33,865 nucleotides of DNA from the IMG/VR virus record IMGVR_UViG_3300023223_000247, positions 1-33,865 of that record; one strand, given 5' to 3'. Below are positions 14,503-20,046 of the stretch, piece by piece. A model generated the notes under the pieces. That model was not told the origin of the DNA and did not search any database. It worked only from the letters and a program-made list of their open reading frames with translations. Origin of the DNA: a virus. A program made the translations under genes and the position numbers. Each line of letters opens with the position of its first letter. Within the stretch, counting starts at the first letter, position 1.

Positions 14503-14524
14503 ATCTGATTATGTTGTATATTTG

Positions 14525-14653
14525 TCACGCTTTAGGCGCTTGATAAAACACACCTTTGGAGTAAGTCGGGTCAAGGTCTACGCGTCCTCCGCAGTGTAAG
14601 TGTACCGCGTCCTGTAATATTTGTTGTTGATCTCCAGATACTGTCTTAATCAT
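14525..14653 (-). pseudogene. N-terminal remnant of a DNA methyltransferase-like gene
   Basis: A 42-codon frame, coupled by ATGA to the gene before it. Its text (MIKTVSGDQQQILQDAV, then HLHCGG and VDLDPTYSKGVFY) resembles the first 40 residues of phage SAM-dependent DNA methyltransferases, which begin with a similar D-x-D-P-T-Y-S-K-G-x-F-Y block. The conserved catalytic DPP-type motif and the rest of the domain are missing. The stop lies about 20 nt before the moron promoter, so the gene seems truncated where the moron begins. Identification rests on memory of the family; the short frame may still be translated. Confidence 0.5.
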
Positions 14654-14829
14654 TTCATTAGCCTTCCGTGTGCCAAACCGTCACCGCGCTCGAATTCAAC
14701 TTGTATACAAGCTATTCTGTTGCCGTGATCCGCTGCTTTATCTGCCTTTTCCCTAGTGTTGAATGGGTAATTATACGTACAGTTTTTGTCGTAGAAATTA
14801 ACCCACATAATGTTCTTTTTCTTGCTCAT
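14650..14829 (-). CDS. 59-residue hypothetical protein
   Basis: Starts MSKKKNIMWVNFYDKN with ATG overlapping the upstream stop (ATGA), and ends overlapping the methyltransferase-like remnant (ATGA). It has a strand-helix-strand pattern with NTREKADKAADHGNRIACIQVEF, like many small phage proteins that accompany early genes. No defined family. The continuous overlap chain from 16438 to 14525 supports translation. Confidence 0.65.
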   Translation of the reverse strand: MSKKKNIMWVNFYDKNCTYNYPFNTREKADKAADHGNRIACIQVEFERGDGLAHGRLMK

Positions 14830-14984
14830 TGGTTTGTTTCACTTCTATCTTCTTCAATTGATTCCTCAAGGTATTCGATGCACTGAACCTTTGCGTCCTT
14901 AATCCCCCGAAGATAACCACCTACCCATAGGCAAACGATTCCAAAAACCATAATGAAAAATCTGCTCGTTTGATTATTGCTCAT
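14826..14984 (-). CDS. Small single-span membrane protein
   Basis: 52 residues: a short polar N-terminus, a hydrophobic helix at residues 9-25 (FFIMVFGIVCLWVGGYL) and a charged cytoplasmic-like tail with two Cys-flanked acidic stretches. It overlaps both neighbours by 4 nt. It is an inner-membrane candidate; whether it acts in host exclusion or elsewhere cannot be told. Confidence 0.65.
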   Translation of the reverse strand: MSNNQTSRFFIMVFGIVCLWVGGYLRGIKDAKVQCIEYLEESIEEDRSETNQ

Positions 14985-15217
14985 GGTTTTGAAACCTTAC
15001 TTGGTGGGCGGGGTAATTCCTGCCAATGGGTCGGAGCGCCTTCGCCTCCAATGCGATAAGAGCTACCTCCTCTACCTCCGTGGCATATTACATCCTTATG
15101 TCCGTTGTAGCTTTTTGGCGCTAAACCAATAGCGCATGAACGGAACCGAATAACGTCACCCCACACAAGAATCATAACATCCTTTGGAGCTGTCTCAATT
15201 GGTTGCCAATCGCTCAT
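14981..15217 (-). CDS. DUF551-like phage protein
   Basis: 78 residues starting MSDWQPIETAPKDVMILVWGD and ending in PTHWQELPRPP. This frame of WQPIETAPKDxxxILVW...THWxxLPxPP is the hallmark of DUF551-type proteins common in temperate phages, whose role is unknown. It is directly adjacent to the upstream stop (TAAATG) and overlaps the next gene by ATGA. Confidence 0.75.
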   Translation of the reverse strand: MSDWQPIETAPKDVMILVWGDVIRFRSCAIGLAPKSYNGHKDVICHGGRGGSSYRIGGEGAPTHWQELPRPPSKVSKP

Positions 15218-15397
15218 TTAATCAGCCCTTTGAGTTTTGGCATCGATAGCATCACCGAAGCGCATAATGTCCATTGCAATCAACTTCGTTTCAGCTTCAA
15301 GAAGCCGGATTGCAAGGCCCTCTTTCGTGTGCATGCGACATAGTTTTTTAATGTCGGCTTCATCTACGGGTACGCTCGTTTGTTTTTTATCGGTCAT
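15218..15397 (-). CDS. Hypothetical helical protein, 59 residues
   Basis: Start MTDKKQTS is chosen because its ATG overlaps the upstream stop (ATGA). A longer frame to 15415 is less likely. The product is helical and charged (LCRMHTKEGLAIRLLEAETKLIAMDIM). No recognised domain. It sits between two DUF551-like genes in the leftward accessory operon. Confidence 0.65.
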   Translation of the reverse strand: MTDKKQTSVPVDEADIKKLCRMHTKEGLAIRLLEAETKLIAMDIMRFGDAIDAKTQRAD

Positions 15398-15708
15398 TCT
15401 GGAATCTCCATCCATTTTTTCACTTTTTTAATCCCGCAGCCTTCCAAAAGGGCGAAAGTTTTTCCGTCCCAATAAGCAACAGAGCGGACTTCGCCCCCAT
15501 CACTCACTAGGTATCTTTTGTGACGGTAGGGCATGACAGGAAGCTCAAACCAAATTGGCCGTTTCAGCTCGTCAATATATTCATAGGCGTCTGCAAGCTC
15601 GCCCGCGTACTCATCACCAAGCCCTGCCGAATGTCTTAACCGTTCAACGCAAAACCACTTCATGGCGCGGGTTTCTTTTATTTTCTCTGCAATGCTCGTT
15701 TGTGTCAT
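15394..15708 (-). CDS. Hypothetical phage protein with DUF551-like C-terminus
   Basis: 104 residues: an N-terminal helical half (KIKETRAMKWFCVERLRHSAGLGDEYAGELADAYEYID, in part), then a beta-rich half (KRYLVSDGGEVRSVAYWDGKTF) ending in VKKWMEIPE, like the closing WMxxPE of DUF551 proteins. It may be a fusion or distant member. ATGA overlaps at both ends. Function unknown. Confidence 0.65.
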   Translation of the reverse strand: MTQTSIAEKIKETRAMKWFCVERLRHSAGLGDEYAGELADAYEYIDELKRPIWFELPVMPYRHKRYLVSDGGEVRSVAYWDGKTFALLEGCGIKKVKKWMEIPE

Positions 15709-15908
15709 TTCACATCCTCCATGTTTGGTATGAGTTCGTCTTGCGATATGTATGCCAACACTTCTTCGGGCATAAGGTTCCAGCTACCACCGGAAAGATA
15801 ATTTCTGTCGAGGTATTCTTGCCCTCCCATTACGCTGTAAGTAATATAAAAACCATTATCTGGGAACGTGATTTTGTCACGAGGATCAAACCTTTTCCAA
15901 CCGCTCAT
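15705..15908 (-). CDS. Hypothetical protein, 67 residues
   Basis: Starts MSGWKRFDPRDKITFPDNGFYITYS and continues with a beta-rich segment GGQEYLDRNYLSGGSWNLMP. The opening resembles DUF551-like proteins (a Trp, then D-x-x-x-x-P-x-x-G). ATGA-coupled to the HTH gene upstream and to the next gene. No defined function. Confidence 0.6.
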   Translation of the reverse strand: MSGWKRFDPRDKITFPDNGFYITYSVMGGQEYLDRNYLSGGSWNLMPEEVLAYISQDELIPNMEDVK

Positions 15909-16438
15909 TTTAATATCCGATCAATTGTGGAACGGCTTACACCATAGTCTATAGCCAAGTCGGCAGGGTGCTTACCTTTGTTGTGTAAGTGTATGATATG
16001 GTCTTGATGCTCCCAAGCATCAGAAGGGGGTTTACCAGACTTGCCAGCGCTATTTTCAGCACGTACCTTGCTGTTAGCCTTTACGATAGCTGCACGAGCG
16101 CGAGCATGTTTTTTGTCTGCTACCTCGTGGCATGGATAAAATGCTTTGTCTTTAATATCATAGATACCCTCACCCCCAAGCTTACCTATCTCGACAAACG
16201 CCTTGTTGATGTTGCCTAGCCCGATGATAGCCAACTCCCACACATGCAGCCTGTCGCCCTTCCTAATGGTTAGGGGGTGGAACACCTCATCGAGAGTGTC
16301 GTATATGGGTGTATCTTTTGGGTTGCTATGTTCGACCACGCCCGACTTGATAATCTCTACCCGCTGCTCGTTAGGCGTAAGGCTTCCAGCACGTCTTTGA
16401 ATATATCCAGATAATTGTGTCATAAAACTATTTTCCAT
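15905..16438 (-). CDS. DNA-binding protein with C-terminal resolvase-type HTH
   Basis: The first gene behind the leftward promoter. I take ATG 16436-16438 (MENSFMTQLSGYIQ) as start because the promoter's -10 box lies inside the upstream part of the longer frame and TTAGGGA precedes this ATG. The 177-residue protein has a central helical region and ends in HNKGKHPADLAIDYGVSRSTIDRILK (in part), a helix-turn-helix of the resolvase/HTH_7 type. The catalytic Ser-recombinase domain is absent. It could regulate its own promoter. Role inferred. Confidence 0.65.
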   Translation of the reverse strand: MENSFMTQLSGYIQRRAGSLTPNEQRVEIIKSGVVEHSNPKDTPIYDTLDEVFHPLTIRKGDRLHVWELAIIGLGNINKAFVEIGKLGGEGIYDIKDKAFYPCHEVADKKHARARAAIVKANSKVRAENSAGKSGKPPSDAWEHQDHIIHLHNKGKHPADLAIDYGVSRSTIDRILK

Positions 16439-16463
16439 AATCCCTAAGTTTTGAATTGACATC

Positions 16464-16492
16464 ACTATATTGGAATGGTAGAAGTTAGTCAA
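16464..16492 (-). promoter_or_regulatory. Strong predicted leftward promoter
   Basis: Minus strand TTGACT (16487-16492), 17-nt spacer, TATAGT (16464-16469): 5/6 matches in each box with ideal spacing. It should drive the leftward accessory operon starting at 16438. On the plus strand a TATGAT (16495-16500) faces right, with only a poor TTGGAA -35 at a 19-nt distance; the rightward promoter is therefore less certain. Region 16439-16552 holds no gene. Confidence 0.75.
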
Positions 16493-16513
16493 GATATGAT
16501 TTGAAATATTAAA

Positions 16514-16535
16514 ACGCCCATCAATCACGATGGCG
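16514..16535 (+). repeat. ACGCC leader element 1 (hairpin)
   Basis: AAAACGCCC opens a hairpin: CGCC and ATC pair with GAT and GGCG around a 6-nt loop, with one C bulge. It ends just before AAGGAGAGAG and the start of the first rightward gene. Confidence 0.7.
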
Positions 16536-16552
16536 TAACAAGGAGAGAGAAT

Positions 16553-16795
16553 ATGACTGATAATAAAAATGAACTGCCAACAGTAAGGACATCATTGGGG
16601 CTTCGCGATGCGCTATTTGACGAGCTTGATGCTTTGCGTGACGGCACCAGTAACCCACAGAAGTCACAAGCGACAGCCAAGCTTGCGGTGCAGATTATCA
16701 ATTCTGTTAAGATGGAAATTGATTACAATCTTGCGGAAACACAAACAGCCATTGCCATTGAAAACACAAGCAATATTCAGCTAGGCTCATGTTGA
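16553..16795 (+). CDS. First gene of rightward accessory operon; small phage protein
   Basis: 80 residues behind a leader hairpin and AAGGAGAGAG. It is helical and charged, with TSLGLRDALFDELDALRDGTSNPQKSQATAKLAVQIINSVKMEIDY (in part). This layout of a DALRDG turn followed by an A-x-x-A-x-L-A-x-x-I helix is found in small phage proteins next to early regulators. Their function is unknown. The stop overlaps the next start. Confidence 0.7.
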   Translation: MTDNKNELPTVRTSLGLRDALFDELDALRDGTSNPQKSQATAKLAVQIINSVKMEIDYNLAETQTAIAIENTSNIQLGSC

Positions 16796-17196
16796 AAATA
16801 ACCACTACCATAAAAGCGCACCTTTGCGTATCAAGAGCGTTGAGCGTTCTGTCAGCGCCGTTTACTGCTAGAAAATGCTCGTTGTGCAGTGGGGTGGTTA
16901 GGGATTTACCTGTTCCTAAAAATTCGCGGCGTTGGATAGAGGCTGCTGGGATTCTCGTTTTAGAGGCATCTATTTGTGGGTGTTGCTACTCTAAGTTCGC
17001 CCATTGGTTCACCAGAGTTAAGTCGCGGGGTTCTAATAGCTACACAAAATCATTTGAGGAGTACCAAGCGCAGGGAGATTCCTGTGCTGATATAAAGGAT
17101 GCTCGACACATAGATATAGTTGAATATATCGCGCATCTGGTTGGCTTGAGAAATAAACCTAAGTGGCTATTAAGCGGTCATGGAACACGACCATGA
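16789..17196 (+). CDS. Cys-rich, probably zinc-binding small protein
   Basis: 135 residues. Two Cys pairs, CSLC (residues 31-34) and CGCC (around 64-67), suggest one zinc site; a basic C-terminal half (NKPKWLLSGHGTRP at the end) could bind nucleic acid. The ATG overlaps the upstream stop by 7 nt and the stop overlaps the next ATG by 4, so it is translationally coupled. It is not preceded by the ACGCC leader. No family recognised. Confidence 0.6.
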   Translation: MLKITTTIKAHLCVSRALSVLSAPFTARKCSLCSGVVRDLPVPKNSRRWIEAAGILVLEASICGCCYSKFAHWFTRVKSRGSNSYTKSFEEYQAQGDSCADIKDARHIDIVEYIAHLVGLRNKPKWLLSGHGTRP

Positions 17197-17330
17197 GGAA
17201 GCCCAAGCGCCCCCCCAAAAAGGGAGGAAAAAAGAAAGGCGAACGCAAAACCTTTCTCGGCTTCAGTCTTGGGCATATTGGGATGGCCGTTGTGGCTGGA
17301 AGGGCTTTGAGAAAAGGACGGAAGAAATGA
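17193..17330 (+). CDS. 45-residue polybasic peptide with hydrophobic segment
   Basis: The frame starts in ATGA overlap with the previous gene and ends in ATGA overlap with the next, which strongly supports it over a longer frame through the same bases. The first 19 residues contain 12 Lys/Arg and three Pro; a hydrophobic stretch (FLGFSLGHIGMAVVAGRAL) follows and the end is RKGRKK. It could bind RNA/DNA or a membrane. No family recognised. Confidence 0.6.
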   Translation: MRKPKRPPKKGGKKKGERKTFLGFSLGHIGMAVVAGRALRKGRKK

Positions 17331-17560
17331 CCGATATTTGTAAATGGCATCTTGAGTTCTCGTTTAAAGAAAAAGAACGAGTTGTTGAGTTTCTTAGGAT
17401 ATTAATGGATCAGGATATTGATTTTCCTTTTTCGTACCAAACAGTATTTGACGAAACAGTTGAAAGGCATGTGGTGATGATCGATGACATGTCTTGGGCT
17501 GGCAACCTAACCACAGCCGCAAAAATATTAGAGGGTGTGGATTTTAAAGAAGATGAATAA
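17327..17560 (+). CDS. Hypothetical protein, 77 residues
   Basis: Starts MTDICKWHLEFSFKEKERVVEF with an ATG overlapping the previous stop (ATGA) and GGACGGAAGAA upstream. A longer frame from 17180 exists but would run through two other genes. Alpha/beta with an acidic C-terminus (FKEDE). No recognised family. The next gene is separated by a gap containing leader element 2. Confidence 0.65.
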   Translation: MTDICKWHLEFSFKEKERVVEFLRILMDQDIDFPFSYQTVFDETVERHVVMIDDMSWAGNLTTAAKILEGVDFKEDE

Positions 17561-17567
17561 ACTAAAC

Positions 17568-17580
17568 AAACGCCCAAGGA
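17568..17580 (+). repeat. ACGCC leader element 2 (short form)
   Basis: AAACGCCCAAGGAATTACAG immediately before the ATG at 17588. Here the element has no real stem; CGCCC is fused to the ribosome site AAGGA. Confidence 0.65.
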
Positions 17581-17587
17581 ATTACAG

Positions 17588-18067
17588 ATGACTACTTACT
17601 ATGCATCAGACTGGACAGGCATGATGGACGAAGACGAAGCAGTGTTCTGGTTCCAGTGGGATATTGACGGTGATGTCCCAACGCCCTACGAAGCCAATAA
17701 AATATCTATGGCGAATGATTGGATGTTTGCTGGTGATTATAGGGAGTCATGGGGCGCTAAGTTTTCCGCGATTAAAGCTGTGATAAAGGGCGATGCCGAA
17801 ATAGACTTCTCTTTTGGGTGGCTAGAAGAAACCGAGAACCTACCCGATTGGATGTATTCAGCAGACCGCAAAATAGACAGGTTTTTTATTAGGGCGCTGT
17901 GTCTGCTTTTGCTGATTATTGGTAGAGATGGTTCGCGCTCTGGCATGGACTGTTCTTTTCATTGGGGCTACCAGCCAAGTTATGCAGGGTGGGATGCTTG
18001 GTTTATAGATTTTGATTTGAAAAATTTACGATACGATATTTACACAGACGGTGAATGGAATATGTAA
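17588..18067 (+). CDS. Hypothetical Trp/Asp-rich protein, 159 residues
   Basis: The product has 11 Trp and many Asp/Glu, with YASDWTGMMDEDEAVFWFQWD at the start, a hydrophobic stretch (RALCLLLLIIG) around residue 103-113, and a C-terminal aromatic domain. The hydrophobic stretch is too short and charged at the edges to be sure of a membrane span. No family recognised. It stands between leader elements 2 and 3, as a single-gene cassette. Confidence 0.6.
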   Translation: MTTYYASDWTGMMDEDEAVFWFQWDIDGDVPTPYEANKISMANDWMFAGDYRESWGAKFSAIKAVIKGDAEIDFSFGWLEETENLPDWMYSADRKIDRFFIRALCLLLLIIGRDGSRSGMDCSFHWGYQPSYAGWDAWFIDFDLKNLRYDIYTDGEWNM

Positions 18068-18084
18068 CGCAACAATAGTTACAC

Positions 18085-18103
18085 AAACGCCCGATTGTCG
18101 GGC
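18085..18103 (+). repeat. ACGCC leader element 3 (perfect hairpin)
   Basis: AAACGCCC with GCCCGA pairing perfectly to TCGGGC over a 3-nt loop (18089-18103), then AAGGAGAG. This is the most stable member of the family. Confidence 0.75.
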
Positions 18104-18116
18104 AAGGAGAGATATA

Positions 18117-18482
18117 ATGGTAGAGACTAACCCGGACTTCCCCGCACAGCGCCCTAATGCTTGGGGCCGCGCAAATGATTATCAGATCAAAGCGGCGAAA
18201 CTCAACGCATTGTCGGAGATCGAGATTAAAATGCGTGGAGTCGATGACTGGTATGTTCATCAGTCTGTTGAAGTTAAAAAAGGTGGATTCCTTAAAAGTG
18301 CTTACGGTAACGGCGCAACGCCAGAGGAGGCTATCAATAGCCACTGGAAACATCTGGTTGAAGACCTGCCATCTGATGAATATTTGGTGACCAACGCCTA
18401 CGATGACGGCAACCGAAAAGCTGTTCGGTGGAATGGATTTATGTGGGAAGAAGTCAGAGAAAAAACAACGGCAACCGAATAG
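18117..18482 (+). CDS. Hypothetical phage protein, 121 residues
   Basis: Start MVETNPDFPAQ is set by the AAGGAGAG and leader hairpin just upstream; a longer frame would read through the hairpin. The fold looks alpha/beta with a TPEEAINSHWKHLVE segment typical of short phage proteins that keep a domain with conserved A-I-x-x-x-W, and a final RWNGFMWEEV strand. Function unknown. Confidence 0.65.
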   Translation: MVETNPDFPAQRPNAWGRANDYQIKAAKLNALSEIEIKMRGVDDWYVHQSVEVKKGGFLKSAYGNGATPEEAINSHWKHLVEDLPSDEYLVTNAYDDGNRKAVRWNGFMWEEVREKTTATE

Positions 18483-18489
18483 TTGCACA

Positions 18490-18503
18490 AACGCCCGAAA
18501 GGC
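18490..18503 (+). repeat. ACGCC leader element 4 (mini hairpin)
   Basis: AAACGCCCGAAAGGC: GCC pairs with GGC over a CGAAA loop. It is followed by ACACAAC and the start ATG at 18511, so the ribosome site here is weak; AAAGG of the hairpin loop may serve. Confidence 0.6.
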
Positions 18504-18510
18504 ACACAAC

Positions 18511-18783
18511 ATGGGACAACACACATCACATAAGGGCCTAAGCCCGATAGGTAAGCTCTTGTCGCATTGGATGATTGAAGAAGAGTTGAGTCGCCGTGGC
18601 TTTGCCGCGTTGATCGGGTGCAGTGATCCTTTCGTTTCTAAGGTTTTTAAAGGTGACTGCGAACCCCCCGTGTCTTGGGTTGGCAAGCTAACCGGTGAAG
18701 CAAAAAATGCAGTGCTAGATCATTTGATCGCTAAATACGAAAACAAGATTGAAGAGTTGCGCGGCTTTGATAACCGCGATTAA
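18511..18783 (+). CDS. Helix-turn-helix regulator (XRE/Cro-like)
   Basis: 90 residues. Residues 13-48 read as an HTH domain: LLSHWMIEEELSRRGFAALIGCSDPFVSKVFKG (in part), with recognition helix DPFVSKVFKGDCEPP like that of many XRE proteins. The N-terminal region is short and there is no dimerization domain of the CI type, so Cro-like function is more likely than repressor. ATG at 18511 is preferred over an upstream one because of the leader. Targets unknown. Confidence 0.7.
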   Translation: MGQHTSHKGLSPIGKLLSHWMIEEELSRRGFAALIGCSDPFVSKVFKGDCEPPVSWVGKLTGEAKNAVLDHLIAKYENKIEELRGFDNRD

Positions 18784-18794
18784 AGATAACTTTT

Positions 18795-18808
18795 AAACGC
18801 CCAAGGAA
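18795..18808 (+). repeat. ACGCC leader element 5 (short form)
   Basis: AAACGCCCAAGGAATTAAGAAG directly before the ATG at 18817 (first 14 bases marked). Identical over its first 17 bases to element 2, so the two gene starts share a recent origin or strong constraint. Confidence 0.7.
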
Positions 18809-18816
18809 TTAAGAAG

Positions 18817-19032
18817 ATGAATGATAAAACGCTGGACCTACTAAAAATCACCCTCATCAAAGCGATGAACGAGTCTGTGACCCATCTAGAGCACTTGGGG
18901 CGTATAAGAGATATTGCGCTTGAGGCCGACTTTGTTCCTGATGCTACCAAAGAGCTATTTAAAGTGATGGACCCTGTGGCCCTTCAATTCCAAATTGAAG
19001 AGGCTTTAGGTGACATCGAAGAAAACAATTAA
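18817..19032 (+). CDS. Hypothetical helical protein, 71 residues
   Basis: All-helical, acidic protein (LLKITLIKAMNESVTHLEHLGRIRDIALEADF in part). No membrane segment or cysteine. It begins 22 nt after the core of leader element 5 and its stop TAA is the start of element 6, showing that the leader abuts gene ends. Function unknown. Confidence 0.65.
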   Translation: MNDKTLDLLKITLIKAMNESVTHLEHLGRIRDIALEADFVPDATKELFKVMDPVALQFQIEEALGDIEENN

Positions 19033-19048
19033 ACGCCCACTTACGGGC
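19031..19048 (+). repeat. ACGCC leader element 6 (hairpin)
   Basis: AAACGCCC: GCCC pairs with GGGC over ACTTAC (19035-19048), then AACAAGGAGAG. The bases AACGCCCACTTACGGGCA are identical to element 7, about 135 nt downstream. Confidence 0.75.
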
Positions 19049-19060
19049 ATAACAAGGAGA

Positions 19061-19153
19061 GTGATTACTTGGATTGTGGGCTGTATTAAGCAATACCCCT
19101 CTGAAACTGTCGCGGCTATTACGGTGAAGTTTGAGCAACTACAATCCTACTAA
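19061..19153 (+). CDS. Possible 30-residue peptide gene
   Basis: Behind leader element 6 and AAGGAGA there is a GTG-initiated frame of 30 codons ending at TAA 19151-19153. Spacing to this GTG is too short, and a second in-frame GTG at 19076 is also possible, so the start is unsure. The peptide would begin with a hydrophobic segment (VITWIVGCIKQYP). It fills the interval between two nearly identical leaders. Confidence 0.4.
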   Translation: MITWIVGCIKQYPSETVAAITVKFEQLQSY

Positions 19154-19167
19154 TCGCTTTTCACAAC

Positions 19168-19185
19168 TAACGCCCACTTACGGGC
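19168..19185 (+). repeat. ACGCC leader element 7 (hairpin)
   Basis: TAACGCCCACTTACGGGC: GCCC and GGGC pair over ACTTAC (19172-19185), then AAGCAGGAGAAAC before ATG 19202. It is a near-copy of element 6. Confidence 0.75.
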
Positions 19186-19201
19186 AAGCAGGAGAAACAA
19201 G

Positions 19202-19414
19202 ATGAAGATGTCGATCATAGACGGTGTGCTAACGGTTACCCCAGACACAGAAACCGAGGAGCTTGAGGTGATGCGCGTGTATAAGCATCACGTACGCGGA
19301 ATAAAGCTCTTAGATGCAATTCAAGGCTTGTGCGAAGCGTACCCAGAAGATGCAGAATTGGGTGAGCTATATCAAACGGCTGGCGCTTACGTTGACCGTC
19401 CATTTTCGAGTTAA
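19202..19414 (+). CDS. Hypothetical protein, 70 residues
   Basis: Starts MKMSIIDGVLTVTPDTETEELEVM with a beta-hairpin followed by helical HHVRGIKLLDAIQGLCEAYPEDAEL (in part). The protein is acidic. Single-gene cassette between leader elements 7 and 8. No family recognised. Confidence 0.65.
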   Translation: MKMSIIDGVLTVTPDTETEELEVMRVYKHHVRGIKLLDAIQGLCEAYPEDAELGELYQTAGAYVDRPFSS

Positions 19415-19419
19415 CAAAC

Positions 19420-19433
19420 AGACGCCCAAGGAA
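19420..19433 (+). repeat. ACGCC leader element 8 (short form)
   Basis: AGACGCCCAAGGAAGGGGAGAGAG before ATG 19445. No stem; it resembles elements 2 and 5 with an enriched purine ribosome site. Confidence 0.6.
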
Positions 19434-19444
19434 GGGGAGAGAGT

Positions 19445-19690
19445 ATGACTATTGAAGTGGGACAAGAATTAAAGGTGTTTCTCAAGGGCGAAAGCCCGTG
19501 GATCGTTGTAACAGAGGTTATCAGTGATACCGTTGTGAAAGGAACCATCAACAATGACTTGATGTTCCCAGACATGCACGGCTATCAGTGTGGCGATGAA
19601 GTTACCGTAAATTGGCATCCTGTGCGATCATGGGTGCCAGTGGAGAAACAAGAAGCCAACAACGATAGATCGGTTGGTGAGGTTAACTAA
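19445..19690 (+). CDS. Hypothetical beta-rich protein, 81 residues
   Basis: A small beta-barrel pattern (VGQELKVFLKGESPWIVVTEV, then VVKGTINNDL, CGDEVTVNWHPV), with hydrophobic positions alternating, suggests an SH3-like or OB-like fold that may bind nucleic acid or protein. The C-terminal tail is polar. It stands between leader 8 and an 86-nt non-coding segment. Function unknown. Confidence 0.65.
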   Translation: MTIEVGQELKVFLKGESPWIVVTEVISDTVVKGTINNDLMFPDMHGYQCGDEVTVNWHPVRSWVPVEKQEANNDRSVGEVN

Positions 19691-19699
19691 ATTGACAAG

Positions 19700-19751
19700 C
19701 GCGTATGGGTACGCGGTATGTGTGGCGCTGGGCCGTCTTGTCGAACCCAGC
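19700..19751 (+). other. Two adjacent hairpins in non-coding segment
   Basis: CGCGTA-TGGG-TACGCG forms a perfect 6-bp hairpin (19700-19715). GCTGGG and CCCAGC (19727-19732, 19746-19751) form a second, 6-bp stem with a 13-nt loop. A TTGACA (19692-19697) stands just before, but no good -10 follows. Neither hairpin is followed by a long U-run (ATCTTTA). It could be a regulatory or processing structure. Confidence 0.5.
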
Positions 19752-19763
19752 ATCTTTATAAAC

Positions 19764-19777
19764 AAACGCCCGAGGAA
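19764..19777 (+). repeat. ACGCC leader element 9 (short form)
   Basis: AAACGCCCGAGGA, immediately before ATGATGATGG. The ribosome site GAGGA is fused to the CGCCC core. The third ATG (19783) has the best spacing. Confidence 0.65.
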
Positions 19778-19782
19778 TGATG

Positions 19783-20028
19783 ATGGACCCTGAAGAAGCA
19801 GAACAATTGAAGAAAGCGGCTATTCAAATACAAAAGGATAGCCACAAAATATCTAGCATAGAGCGGTTCCTTTCATCTATGGGTGCTGAGGCGGAAATTT
19901 CTTTGGGCGGCATTGGAAGTGTGACTATCCCCAAGCCGATTGAAATTGAAGTTTTGAGCCTTTTAATGAAAGACTTTGAAAAGTCAGTTGAGCGGCAAAA
20001 AGGCAAGATTAAAGATTTAATAAACTAA
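19783..20028 (+). CDS. Hypothetical helical protein, 81 residues
   Basis: Three ATGs in a row start the frame; the third (19783) is best placed relative to GAGGA. The protein is charged and helical with a Gly-rich turn (AEISLGGIGSVTIPKPIEIE) between two helical halves, the C-terminal one a likely coiled coil (LLMKDFEKSVERQKGKIKD). No family recognised. Its stop is followed directly by leader element 10. Confidence 0.65.
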   Translation: MDPEEAEQLKKAAIQIQKDSHKISSIERFLSSMGAEAEISLGGIGSVTIPKPIEIEVLSLLMKDFEKSVERQKGKIKDLIN

Positions 20029-20040
20029 CGCCTGAAAGGA
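20026..20040 (+). repeat. ACGCC leader element 10 (mini hairpin)
   Basis: TAACGCCTGAAAGGAATTGAG before ATG 20047 (first 15 bases marked). CCT pairs with AGG over GAA; the TAA is the stop of the gene before it. Confidence 0.6.
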
Positions 20041-20046
20041 ATTGAG

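Noticed and set aside
18003-18686. A 227-codon open frame on the minus strand
   Set aside because: It runs antisense through two well-supported rightward genes with leaders and ribosome sites, has no ribosome site, and its product is Cys/Phe-rich without domain pattern.
19691-19760. tRNA-like T-loop (GTTCGA on the minus strand)
   Set aside because: The bases around it do not form a T-arm, acceptor or anticodon arm; the pairing partners make a plain hairpin instead.
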